A stretch of DNA of 13,416 bases, from positions 1 through 13,416 of the forward strand of contig CAJOPK010000198.1 in assembly GCA_905236255.1 (NCBI GenBank), in the 5' to 3' direction. The DNA comes from an uncultured Selenomonadaceae bacterium. GTDB taxonomy: Bacteria; Bacillota; Negativicutes; Selenomonadales; Selenomonadaceae. Positions within the stretch are counted from its first letter, which is position 1. Every line of letters begins with the position of its first letter. The position numbers and the translations under genes are program-made. The notes below the pieces were generated by a model, which was not told the DNA's origin, searched no databases, and saw nothing but the letters and a program-made list of their open reading frames with translations. This document shows, in pieces, positions 7,006 through 13,416 of this stretch.

Positions 7006-8868
7006 TCACAAGTTTATTTTCTTTGCGGTTTCAAACCGCAATTTGTTCATTTCCTCTTTTATCTTCAACGATTCGGCTATCTTTTTCGCGTAAGCGTCGT
7101 AATCTTCGCGAAAAATTTTGTCCGCCTCTTGTGTAACCAGATTGTAACGAATTTGCAACCATTCGATCCTTAAAACTTTCATGGAATCTTCAAAGGCGGC
7201 AAGTTCGGTATCTCGCGGCTCCTCGGATCCGCCGATCAAAATTCTTGAAAGTTCGGCGTTTGCCTCGTCCGTCAATTCCGCTCCGGCATCAATCGCGTCC
7301 GGTCTTTTTTCCTCTTCAATGCACTTTTCAAGATACTTGACTATTTCGGCGTGAACGCCGGAAAAAACTTCTTTCGGGACAAGTGACATTACATACCCGA
7401 GAACGTCCGGCTCATGCCAAGCCATTCGCAAAATAATTTCTTCCGCCACGCCCGTAGAGGACAAACCGACCGGCAATTTTTTTCTTGCGACGTTATCGGA
7501 TTTTTTCGGAGGAATTTTTGACGAATCGGGATACACGCCCGACTTGACGGAATTGCCTCTCAAAAATGCGTCCCATTCCCTTGAAATCGTGCTTTCGTCA
7601 AGCATCAAAGCCGACGACAACTGCTTTCGATAACCCGCCTTCAAAGTCGCATCTTCCACACCGACGACAGTCGGCAAAATTTCGCGCAGTGCCGAAATCT
7701 TTTCCGCAAGCGTCGAAATTTTCATGTGGGACAAAACGTAATTCATTCTGTATTCGACGAGCGGCACGGCGTTTTTCAGAAGTTTTACGAAGGCATCGCG
7801 CCCGTGTTTCCTTACAAATTCGTCCGGGTCTTTTCCGTCCGGAACCTGCACCACCGAAACTTCCGCGCCGGCATTTTTGACAATCGGCAGGGCGCGCACG
7901 GTTGCCCGCTGTCCGGCCTCGTCGCTGTCATAGCAGAAAACGATTTTCCGCGCATAACGCATAATGAGTTTCGCATGATCCGGAGTGAATGCCGTTCCCA
8001 AAGTCGCAACGACATTTCTTATTCCCGCGCCGACAAGGGAAATCGCATCCATGTAGCCTTCCACGACTATCGCAAAACCGGAAGAACTTATCGACAAATG
8101 CGCCTTGTCCAAGCCGAAAAGAATTTGTCTTTTGTTAAAGACCGGAGTTTCCGGAGAGTTCAAATATTTCGGATTGTATTCGTCTTCGGCTTTCAAAATT
8201 CTTCCGCCGAACCCGACGACGTGACCGAAAATATCCGCAATCGGAATCATCACCCTTCCCCTGAATCTGTCGAGGATCCCGGAACCGTCTTTTCGCTTGA
8301 CCGCAACGCCGGTCTTTGTCAAATCGTCCGGAGAAAATCCTCTGTTCAAAAGGAAATCCGTCAACTTGTTCCACGTGTCCGGCGCAAATCCGATCTTGAA
8401 CTCCTCAATCGTTGCGTCGGTTATTCCACGCCCGGCAAGATATTTCCTGCCGCTTTCTCCTTCCGGAGTTTTTGCAAGTTCGTCAAGATAAAAATCCCGC
8501 GTCAGTTCGTTAATCTTCAACAATTCGCGCTTTTCACGTTCGCGACGAATTTCCTCCGAAGATTTTTTTCTTGACGGTAAAGGTATTCCGAGCCGCTCCG
8601 CCTGAAGTTTTATCGCTTCAAAGTAAGTCAAATTTTCAATCAGCGACAAAAATTTGAACACGTTGCCGCCGGCATGACAACCAAAGCAATAAAAAAAACC
8701 TTTGTCCGGATTGACGGAAAACGACGGCGTTTTTTCGTTGTGGAACGGGCAACGCCCCCAATAACTTCCGCTTTTTTTGGTCAGCGGCACATATCTTGAT
8801 ACCACCGATACCAAATCCGACCTCTCTCGTACCTTGTTTACAAATTCATCAAGTTCCGTTCTTTCCAC
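7006..8868 (-). CDS. dnaG: DNA primase
   Basis: A 620-residue primase that makes RNA primers at the replication fork. It has the CHC2 zinc-binding domain (CPFH at 40-43 and CFGC at 61-64), the catalytic core, and a TOPRIM domain with VVEGYMDAI (Glu270) and CYDSDEAGQ (Asp314, Asp316), then PDGKDPDEF. The C-terminal helicase-interaction part is less conserved. I chose a GTG start at 8868. GGAGG (8877-8881) lies exactly 8 bases ahead, and the protein then opens MERTELDEFVNKVRERSDLV, as primases usually do. An in-frame ATG at 8925 would add 19 residues but has no ribosome binding site and begins almost at the predicted transcript start. It lies 13 bases before rpoD, the conserved operon order. 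Confidence 0.93.
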   Translation of the reverse strand: MERTELDEFVNKVRERSDLVSVVSRYVPLTKKSGSYWGRCPFHNEKTPSFSVNPDKGFFYCFGCHAGGNVFKFLSLIENLTYFEAIKLQAERLGIPLPSRKKSSEEIRREREKRELLKINELTRDFYLDELAKTPEGESGRKYLAGRGITDATIEEFKIGFAPDTWNKLTDFLLNRGFSPDDLTKTGVAVKRKDGSGILDRFRGRVMIPIADIFGHVVGFGGRILKAEDEYNPKYLNSPETPVFNKRQILFGLDKAHLSISSSGFAIVVEGYMDAISLVGAGIRNVVATLGTAFTPDHAKLIMRYARKIVFCYDSDEAGQRATVRALPIVKNAGAEVSVVQVPDGKDPDEFVRKHGRDAFVKLLKNAVPLVEYRMNYVLSHMKISTLAEKISALREILPTVVGVEDATLKAGYRKQLSSALMLDESTISREWDAFLRGNSVKSGVYPDSSKIPPKKSDNVARKKLPVGLSSTGVAEEIILRMAWHEPDVLGYVMSLVPKEVFSGVHAEIVKYLEKCIEEEKRPDAIDAGAELTDEANAELSRILIGGSEEPRDTELAAFEDSMKVLRIEWLQIRYNLVTQEADKIFREDYDAYAKKIAESLKIKEEMNKLRFETAKKINL

Positions 8869-8876
8869 TTCCCCTG

Positions 8877-8881
8877 CCTCC
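8877..8881 (-). promoter_or_regulatory. Shine-Dalgarno site that fixes the dnaG GTG start
   Basis: GGAGG on the minus strand, 8 bases before GTG (8866-8868). It is the only good ribosome binding site near the 5' end of dnaG; the upstream ATG at 8925 is preceded by AT-rich sequence without one. Confidence 0.65.
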
Positions 8882-8939
8882 GTGCCTATATATTCCCCGT
8901 TATCAAAAATTTTCCTTTTTTGCATTTTAAGAAATTTTC

Positions 8940-8968
8940 ACTAAATTTTCCGCTCTTTATTCGGACAA
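8940..8968 (-). promoter_or_regulatory. possible promoter for dnaG-rpoD
   Basis: TTGTCC (8963-8968), a 17-base spacer, then TTTAGT (8940-8945) on the minus strand: 4/6 at each hexamer with ideal spacing. It lies between the upstream terminator and dnaG, where a promoter is needed. The region is AT-rich, so chance matches are possible. Confidence 0.35.
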
Positions 8969-8981
8969 AAAATTTTGCAAC

Positions 8982-9003
8982 AAAAAAAGTCGCGGAAAGC
9001 GAC
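8982..9003 (-). terminator. rho-independent terminator of the glycyl radical enzyme operon
   Basis: The minus strand reads GTCGC-TTTCC-GCGAC followed by TTTTTTTG: a perfect 5-bp GC-rich stem, 5-base loop and seven Ts. It sits 23 bases after the stop of the DeoC-like gene and ends the three-gene operon before dnaG. Confidence 0.8.
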
Positions 9004-9026
9004 CTGAAAATTACAACAATTAAACT

Positions 9027-9731
9027 TTATTTTTTAAGGACGACCGGAGTCGAACGATAGCCGATCCCCATTCTGTCAATTCCCATGTCAATCAACTTGA
9101 AAAAGTGTTCCTGCGTGCGGATACAGCCCGAACCTTTGACTTTGATTTTTCCTTCGCCCGCATCCATCATTGTTTGAACGACTTCGACGGTTGCGCCGAC
9201 ATTTTCTTTTCCGGTGAAAAATCCGGTGGAAGATTTGATAAAATCCGCGCCCGCCGCAACCGCGCATTTCGTGCCGTCAATAATCTGCTGCTTGTCAAGC
9301 GAATCGGTTTCAATTATCACCTTGACTTGTGTGCCGTACTTGTGACAAACGTCAACGACGGCTTTAATGTCTTTTGTGACGTAATCCAAGTTTCCGCTGC
9401 GGAGTTGTCCGTAATTCGCAACAATGTCAAGGTCTTGAATTTTGTATTTTGAACAGTATTCCTCAGCCTGTTTTACTTTTGATTCGGTCGTGGAAAGTCC
9501 GAAGGGAAAATCACAGACAACACAAATTCCGGTTTTCGTACCCTCAACCATTTTTGAAACCAAGTCAAGGGACGCGGGATTTATGCAGATTGTGGCGCAA
9601 CCGAAATCAATTCCCTCTTGAGTGTACTTTTTGATGTCGTCTTGAGTAAATTCCGGTTTCAAAACGGACTGATCGATATAACTTGCCAATTCGGCAACGG
9701 TCATTTCTGCGGCTTTCTTTGCAGGTTTCAT
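9027..9731 (-). CDS. DeoC-like class I aldolase (deoxyribose-phosphate aldolase family)
   Basis: A 234-residue TIM-barrel lysine aldolase of the DeoC/DERA family, which normally splits 2-deoxyribose 5-phosphate into acetaldehyde and glyceraldehyde 3-phosphate. The opening IDQSVLKPEFTQDDI, the catalytic aspartate (Asp102, LDIV), the Schiff-base lysine (Lys166, DFIKSSTGF) and the second active-site lysine (Lys199, VKGSGCIRT) are present. The phosphate-binding parts differ: the usual GG before [IV]RT is Gly202-Cys203, and the usual G-[AT]-S-S near the C-terminus is GIGYRST (222-228), so both serines are lost. It is last in an operon with a glycyl radical enzyme and its activase (24-base gap, AGGAGGA at 9741-9747), not with the nucleoside genes. 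It may cleave the radical enzyme's product, by analogy with FsaA/FsaB next to YbiW/PflD. A plain DeoC with divergent pocket residues remains possible, so I give no symbol. Confidence 0.85.
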   Translation of the reverse strand: MKPAKKAAEMTVAELASYIDQSVLKPEFTQDDIKKYTQEGIDFGCATICINPASLDLVSKMVEGTKTGICVVCDFPFGLSTTESKVKQAEEYCSKYKIQDLDIVANYGQLRSGNLDYVTKDIKAVVDVCHKYGTQVKVIIETDSLDKQQIIDGTKCAVAAGADFIKSSTGFFTGKENVGATVEVVQTMMDAGEGKIKVKGSGCIRTQEHFFKLIDMGIDRMGIGYRSTPVVLKK

Positions 9732-9755
9732 TTTAAAAATTCCTCCTTTAAAAAT

Positions 9756-10550
9756 TTACTCTCTCCCGGCAATGTGAATTTTTAATCCCACATTGTCGGC
9801 AATTTTGCAAAATTCTTTCCAATAATCGTCGGAAATTTCTTCACGGACGTTTATCGGATAATCCATTCCCAAACCTTTATATTTTCCCCTGCCCAAAGTA
9901 TGATAAGGCAGAATGTCAACCCTTTCCACGCAACCGCCCAAAGATTTTACAAGTTCCATTCGCTTTTGAACGTCCGCAAAATCATCGTTAAATTCCGGGA
10001 CGACAACCATTCTGATTATAATCTTTTGTCCCTTGTTTGCAAGAAATTTAAGATTTTCCAAAATTCTGCGGTTACTTCGTTCGGTGCATTTTATGTGAAG
10101 TTCTTCGTCAAAAGTTTTCACGTCGTACAAAAAATATTCCATGACGTTTGAAAGTTCTTCCATAATCGATTGAGGAACATCGCCGGCGGTATCGAGTGCG
10201 GAATTTATCCCGAGTTCTTTCAAATATCGGGCGGTTTCGATTACAAATTTCCACTGAAGAGCAGCCTCTCCGCCGGAAAAAGTCACGCCGCCGCCGGTTT
10301 CGTCGTAGAAAACTTTGTCGCGGGCAAGTTTTTCCGCAAGTGTCTTACTTTCAATTTCATAACCGACATCTCTGCGAACTTTTTTGCCGCCTATGTCAAA
10401 ATACATCGTTTTCAATCCCGGCAACATCAATTCCGGATTTGAACACCACCGGCAACGCAAATTGCAATTAAGACAAAAAACCGTCGAACGAATACCGGGC
10501 CCGTCTTTTATCGAATAACCTTGAATTGAAGAAATTAACCCTTTTTCCAT
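9756..10550 (-). CDS. glycyl radical enzyme activating enzyme (radical SAM, PflA-type short form)
   Basis: A 264-residue radical SAM enzyme expected to abstract hydrogen from the conserved glycine of the partner encoded just upstream. It shows GYSIKDGPGIRSTVF, the cluster motif C-x3-C-x2-C (Cys29, Cys33, Cys36), the SAM-binding GGGVTFSGGEAAL (85-97; the usual GGEP is GGEA), DTAGD, DVKTFDEELH, IIIRMVVVPEFND and the C-terminal LPYHTLGRGKYKGLG. There is no cysteine-rich ferredoxin-like insert between the radical SAM motif and GGGVTFSGGE. That insert is common in activases of eliminase-type glycyl radical enzymes, including E. coli YbiY and PflC. I start at the ATG at 10550, one base after the partner's stop codon; in-frame ATGs at 10562 and 10577 would overlap that gene. 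Translational coupling is likely. Confidence 0.93.
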   Translation of the reverse strand: MEKGLISSIQGYSIKDGPGIRSTVFCLNCNLRCRWCSNPELMLPGLKTMYFDIGGKKVRRDVGYEIESKTLAEKLARDKVFYDETGGGVTFSGGEAALQWKFVIETARYLKELGINSALDTAGDVPQSIMEELSNVMEYFLYDVKTFDEELHIKCTERSNRRILENLKFLANKGQKIIIRMVVVPEFNDDFADVQKRMELVKSLGGCVERVDILPYHTLGRGKYKGLGMDYPINVREEISDDYWKEFCKIADNVGLKIHIAGRE

Positions 10551-10551
10551 G

Positions 10552-12975
10552 TTACCATTCATTCTCCGTCCGGGCAATTATCGCATCTTGAGTTTCAGGC
10601 ATCAGCGAAATAAACTGCGCACAATATCCGGCAACTCTTACAATCAAGTCGGTATAATTTTCCGGGTGTTTTTGAGCCTCCCGCAAAGTCTTTGAATCGA
10701 TCACGTTAAATTGATTGTGATAAATTCCCATCTTTTGACTTGCCCGCAAAAATCCCATGAACTTGTGAAGATTTTCTTCACCGGCAAGAGTTCCCGGAGC
10801 AAAACGCATATTCAAGAGTTGACCGGCGGCAACCTTCCGATTCGGCAATTTTGCAACGGAACGAATTACGGCGGTGGGACCGTTTTTGTCGGTGCCTTGC
10901 GTCGGGGAACAACCTTCATTTAACGGCGAGCGGGCAATTCTGCCGTCGGGAGTGGCTCCCACGTCCAAACCGTTCGGAACATATGAAGTTATATTGCTGG
11001 TTGACATTGTGTAGCGGCTGATTTTGGGGCCGCGCCCGGTTCTGTCCGTTTCGTAAGCCGGAAGAAGTTCGAGATAAGATTCAAAAATATCCGCAACGAT
11101 TCCGTCAACTTCATCTTCATCATTTCCAAATTTCGGCGCGGCTTTTACAAGTTCATGAATACGCTTGCCTTCATCACCCTGCCAATTATTTTTCATGGCG
11201 GTTTTGAGTTCGTCCCAAGTCAAAACTTTTTCGTCGAAAATCAATTTCTTGATCGCCTCAAAAGAATTTCCCAAAACAACCGGTCCGATATTCGATTGAG
11301 AAATTACGTCGTATTTGCAGCCGCCGTCTTTCAAAATTTTGCCTTTCTCCATACAATCGTCGATAAAGCAGGAGGCAAAAGGATCGGCATCATATTTTGC
11401 CAAAGATTTGTCGCAGACGACATCACATTCGACGGCAATATCGGAATAAAATTTGAGAAGTTTTTTCCAAGCCGCCCACATTTCGTCATAAGTTTTATAT
11501 TCAATGTCCGGAGTTTTTTCGCCGTTAATGCTCATCATTTGAATACCGCTGTCCGGATCTGCACCGTTGTAAAGGACAAGCTCCAAAATCTTGCCCCAGT
11601 TCAGATAAGTCATGCCGGTTGCCCGGTGCCCGTATTTTCCGGGAACGCCGGTTTCCACGCAACCTATCGCGCAATAATCCAGCGCGTCCTCATGACTTAT
11701 TCCCAAATCTTCAAGCCCTTTCGCAACAACGTCGTCATTAAACATTGAAGGCATACCGCAACCGGTGCGAATAAGCCTTGACGCAAGCCGCAAGAGTTTT
11801 TCCGGAGTGTCTTTATTGTAGCGCATTGAAAAATTGGGTTCCGCCATAGCCGTCAAATTCATGGCTTCAATACAAAGTTCGGAAAGTTCGTTTGATCCGT
11901 CGGTTCCGTCCGGCTTGTAACCGCCGACCATCAAATTTGAGTAAAGCGGATAACCCTGTGAAAATTTTGTGTGACCGTAAGGACGGACTTTGTTGTTGCC
12001 GCTGTTCATCAAAAACATATGAGTAGTAATTTCCAAAGCCTTTTCTTTCGTCAAAACTTTTTCGTCAATATCTTTTTTGTAAAGCGGGTACATATATTGA
12101 TCGAAACGCCCGTAACAGAAAGAATGTCCATTGCTCTCAATCATCTGCAACATATGAACGAGGTAAACGGTTTCGCAACCTTCCCAATAATTTTGCGCGG
12201 GACGCTCCATAAGAGTTTCCGCCATTTTTCCCATTTCGCGCAGTTCCTTTTGACGTTTGGGATTTTCTTCTTTTTCGGCAAGTTCAAAGGCAAGTTTTGA
12301 ATAACGTTTGATAAAATCCAGCGCGCCTTCCAGAGAAATTATGACCGATTCGTAAAAAATTTTATTTTGTTCGGTGAGGTCGTCGCGTTTCAAATTTTCT
12401 TTTGCCTCATTCAAAATTCCGCGAAAACCTTTTTCCAAAATAATTTCGTGTTTCGGAACAATGTGACCGTCGCCGGACATTGAAATTCCGCCGCGATGAA
12501 TAACTTTTTGTTTTTCGGCAAGTCTTACGGATTCCGGGGTATTTTTCAAAACTTCATCTTCGTGAGTGTTTCCGTGCCAGTAAGGCGCAATTTTGCGAAT
12601 ATCTTCCTTGACTTCTTCCGTAATATAAAAAACGTCGCCGCTGCGCTTTTCAAATTCGTCAAGTTCTTTGACAACCCAATCAATCGAAAATTCCGGGAAA
12701 ATCGGCGCGGCAAAATTCCGGCTTGCCTGATTTCCGAAAATCAAACTTTCTTCATCAATGTAAATCGTCATATTGCGAAGCGTATGTGCAAAAGCCTTTG
12801 CTTTGCGAATCGTGTAGGGTTCGCTTTCGGTTTCTTTAAAAGATTCAGTATAAAGCAGGGCGCGCTCGCTGCAGATACTTGCTTTGCGATTTTGCATCTT
12901 CTTGTGAAATTTTTCTATCCGCTCCAAATCAATGTCATTTGTCTGCGGAACAAATTCCAAAAATTTCGTTGCCAT
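10552..12975 (-). CDS. glycyl radical enzyme, YbiW/PflD-like C-O lyase (eliminase)
   Basis: An 807-residue glycyl radical enzyme. The catalytic cysteine and base lie in YCAIGCVETG (Cys439, Glu441), the GCxE signature of eliminases and dehydratases rather than the paired cysteines of pyruvate formate-lyase. The radical glycine is Gly783 in VRVAGYCAQF, followed by IIARTE. ERALLYTESF, GNQASRNFAAPIFPEF, ESNGHSFCYGRFDQYMYP, HRATGMTYLN and TSNITSYVPNG...ATPDGR follow, from memory, the E. coli YbiW/PflD pattern more closely than choline lyase, HypD or glycerol dehydratase. YbiW and PflD open 1,5-anhydroglucitol 6-phosphate and 1,5-anhydromannitol 6-phosphate. No microcompartment-targeting extension is visible. 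The start at 12975 follows AGGGAGGGGA (12981-12990); an earlier in-frame ATG at 13002 would put that site inside the gene. First gene of the operon with activase and DeoC-like aldolase. Exact substrate unknown. Confidence 0.9.
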   Translation of the reverse strand: MATKFLEFVPQTNDIDLERIEKFHKKMQNRKASICSERALLYTESFKETESEPYTIRKAKAFAHTLRNMTIYIDEESLIFGNQASRNFAAPIFPEFSIDWVVKELDEFEKRSGDVFYITEEVKEDIRKIAPYWHGNTHEDEVLKNTPESVRLAEKQKVIHRGGISMSGDGHIVPKHEIILEKGFRGILNEAKENLKRDDLTEQNKIFYESVIISLEGALDFIKRYSKLAFELAEKEENPKRQKELREMGKMAETLMERPAQNYWEGCETVYLVHMLQMIESNGHSFCYGRFDQYMYPLYKKDIDEKVLTKEKALEITTHMFLMNSGNNKVRPYGHTKFSQGYPLYSNLMVGGYKPDGTDGSNELSELCIEAMNLTAMAEPNFSMRYNKDTPEKLLRLASRLIRTGCGMPSMFNDDVVAKGLEDLGISHEDALDYCAIGCVETGVPGKYGHRATGMTYLNWGKILELVLYNGADPDSGIQMMSINGEKTPDIEYKTYDEMWAAWKKLLKFYSDIAVECDVVCDKSLAKYDADPFASCFIDDCMEKGKILKDGGCKYDVISQSNIGPVVLGNSFEAIKKLIFDEKVLTWDELKTAMKNNWQGDEGKRIHELVKAAPKFGNDEDEVDGIVADIFESYLELLPAYETDRTGRGPKISRYTMSTSNITSYVPNGLDVGATPDGRIARSPLNEGCSPTQGTDKNGPTAVIRSVAKLPNRKVAAGQLLNMRFAPGTLAGEENLHKFMGFLRASQKMGIYHNQFNVIDSKTLREAQKHPENYTDLIVRVAGYCAQFISLMPETQDAIIARTENEW

Positions 12976-13038
12976 AAAAGTCCCCTCCCTCTTAACACTC
13001 AAAATTTACTTCTCGTAAAAATAATTTCGCGATCGTTA

Positions 13039-13067
13039 AATTTATCCGTCGAATTCCGTCGAATCAA
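13039..13067 (-). promoter_or_regulatory. proximal candidate promoter of the glycyl radical enzyme operon
   Basis: TTGATT (13062-13067), a 17-base spacer, then TAAATT (13039-13044) on the minus strand. Each hexamer matches 4/6. It would start transcription near 13032, giving a leader of about 57 bases. The tandem 10-bp repeat fills most of its spacer. Confidence 0.4.
13045..13064. repeat. perfect tandem 10-bp repeat, candidate operator
   Basis: TCCGTCGAAT occurs twice back to back on the plus strand (13045-13054 and 13055-13064). A 10-bp period puts both copies on the same DNA face, and they sit between the -35 and -10 boxes of the proximal candidate promoter. This is a typical place for a repressor or a MerR-like activator. 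No regulator gene is in the window. Confidence 0.5.
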
Positions 13068-13231
13068 TTCCCGAATTTCCAAGTCGTTTATAGGACTTCG
13101 CTCCATTGCCCGAAGATATTTGTCTTTCGGAATTTTTTGCCGACAGACGACGCAATTCAACTATTTTTTTCAAAACTTTTTTCGTTAATTTCTTCCGTCC
13201 GCATTTTTTAACCCCGCTTTCATTTGAATTG

Positions 13232-13260
13232 ATTTTAATGTTGCCGGATTAACCTGTCAA
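13232..13260 (-). promoter_or_regulatory. strong distal promoter upstream of the glycyl radical enzyme operon
   Basis: TTGACA (13255-13260), 17 bases, TAAAAT (13232-13237) on the minus strand: a perfect -35, a 5/6 -10 and ideal spacing. The start would be near 13225, so the transcript would carry about 250 bases of leader containing the Fic remnant before the enzyme's ATG. It may originally have served another gene. Confidence 0.65.
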
Positions 13261-13416
13261 TTTTTTTTCTTCCGAAAAATCCCATAAACCACGAATGACC
13301 GAATTTTCCCGGATTCACGGGCGTTTCACAAATTTTCCGGCGATCCGAATAAATAAACGCCGATTTCAAAAAACTCAAAATTTAACTTCGAAATTACGGA
13401 CAAGCGGCGCCGCCCC
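13261..13416. other. non-coding end of the window
   Basis: No gene can be supported here. The minus strand has short frames open to the window edge, one ending after 13 codons at 13375-13377 and another after about 30, either of which could be the tail of an upstream gene. There are weak hairpins (CGGCG/CGCCG near 13337-13361, CCCG/CGGG near 13308-13321) without T-runs, and a GCGGCGCCGC palindrome close to the right edge. Confidence 0.4.

Larger units (their letters stand above)
12999..13223 (-). pseudogene. decayed C-terminal remnant of a Fic-family protein gene
   Basis: In one frame from 13223 to 12999 the minus strand encodes, after stops at 13185-13187, 13170-13172 and 13161-13163, the run KIPKDKYLRAMERSP, then INDLEIRELI, TDKFNDREIIF and a stop. 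This follows the C-terminal pattern of one group of Fic proteins (Y-L-x-A-M-x-R-S-P-x-x-D-x-E-I ... L-T-D-x-x-x-D-R-E), whose usual KGI-x-x-SYYYEG ending is missing here. Upstream, in the same frame, DGR...R...KK*LNCVV fits the region after the HPFxxGNGR catalytic motif, with internal stops and about two codons lost. The catalytic domain itself is absent. A plain 35-codon frame from the ATG at 13106 has no ribosome binding site and is not a credible gene. Recognition is by pattern only. Confidence 0.6.

Noticed and set aside
10552..12975. Choline trimethylamine-lyase, hydroxyproline dehydratase, glycerol dehydratase or pyruvate formate-lyase as the identity of the radical enzyme
   Set aside because: Pyruvate formate-lyase has adjacent cysteines, absent here. 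The GNQAS...AAPIFPE, GCVETG...HRATGM and TSNITSYVPNG segments fit the YbiW/PflD pattern better than the other groups, and no microcompartment genes or targeting extension are present.
12999..13106. Small 35-residue gene starting at the ATG at 13106
   Set aside because: It has no ribosome binding site, and its sequence is better explained as the end of a decayed Fic-family gene whose match continues upstream of the ATG.
12496..13188. Plus-strand open frame of about 230 codons opposite the start of the glycyl radical enzyme gene
   Set aside because: It is antisense to a well-supported gene, has phenylalanine- and arginine-rich shadow composition, no recognisable motif and no convincing ribosome binding site. 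Other long plus-strand frames in the window fail the same way.
13370..13416. Tail of an upstream protein-coding gene
   Set aside because: Short frames reach the edge in more than one phase, but none shows a recognisable motif, so no CDS can be supported.

Overview
The window looks like the chromosome of an anaerobic, low-GC Firmicutes-type bacterium, most likely a Negativicutes (Selenomonas-like) species. The reasons are the wording of the conserved sigma regions 2-4 of RpoD, a methionine aminopeptidase with an N-terminal SEC-C zinc motif, the dnaG-rpoD gene pair, an oxygen-sensitive glycyl radical enzyme, and strong AGGAGG-type ribosome binding sites. This assignment is an inference. Every gene lies on the minus strand, so transcription runs from high to low coordinates.

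Layout in transcription order. (1) 13416-12976 is an upstream region. It holds one near-consensus promoter, a decayed remnant of the C-terminus of a Fic-family gene, and a second, weaker promoter whose spacer contains a perfect tandem 10-bp repeat (candidate operator). (2) 12975-9027 is a three-gene operon: a YbiW/PflD-like glycyl radical eliminase, its short radical-SAM activase, and a DeoC-like aldolase with altered phosphate-pocket residues. It ends at a terminator at 8982-9003. (3) 8868-4101 is dnaG then rpoD, ending at a long hairpin terminator. RpoD is 963 residues, far longer than usual for this group, because about 500 residues of repeated region-1.1-like modules sit ahead of the standard sigma core. 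(4) 3948-328 is a tight nucleoside-utilisation operon: uridine phosphorylase, phosphopentomutase, cytidine deaminase and a CNT-family nucleoside transporter. (5) 105-1 is the start of map, with its own promoter.

How the genes work together. The transporter imports nucleosides, Cdd converts cytidine to uridine, Udp releases ribose 1-phosphate, and DeoB makes ribose 5-phosphate for central metabolism. This ribose route does not need an aldolase. The DeoC-like gene is therefore better explained by its operon partners. By analogy with the E. coli YbiW/PflD-FsaA/B route, the radical enzyme may open an anhydro-sugar phosphate to a 1-deoxyketose phosphate that the DeoC-like protein then splits. That is the best candidate for an undescribed system here. 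The second is the RpoD with serially duplicated 1.1-like domains. I see no tRNA, rRNA, CRISPR array, insertion sequence or prophage gene.
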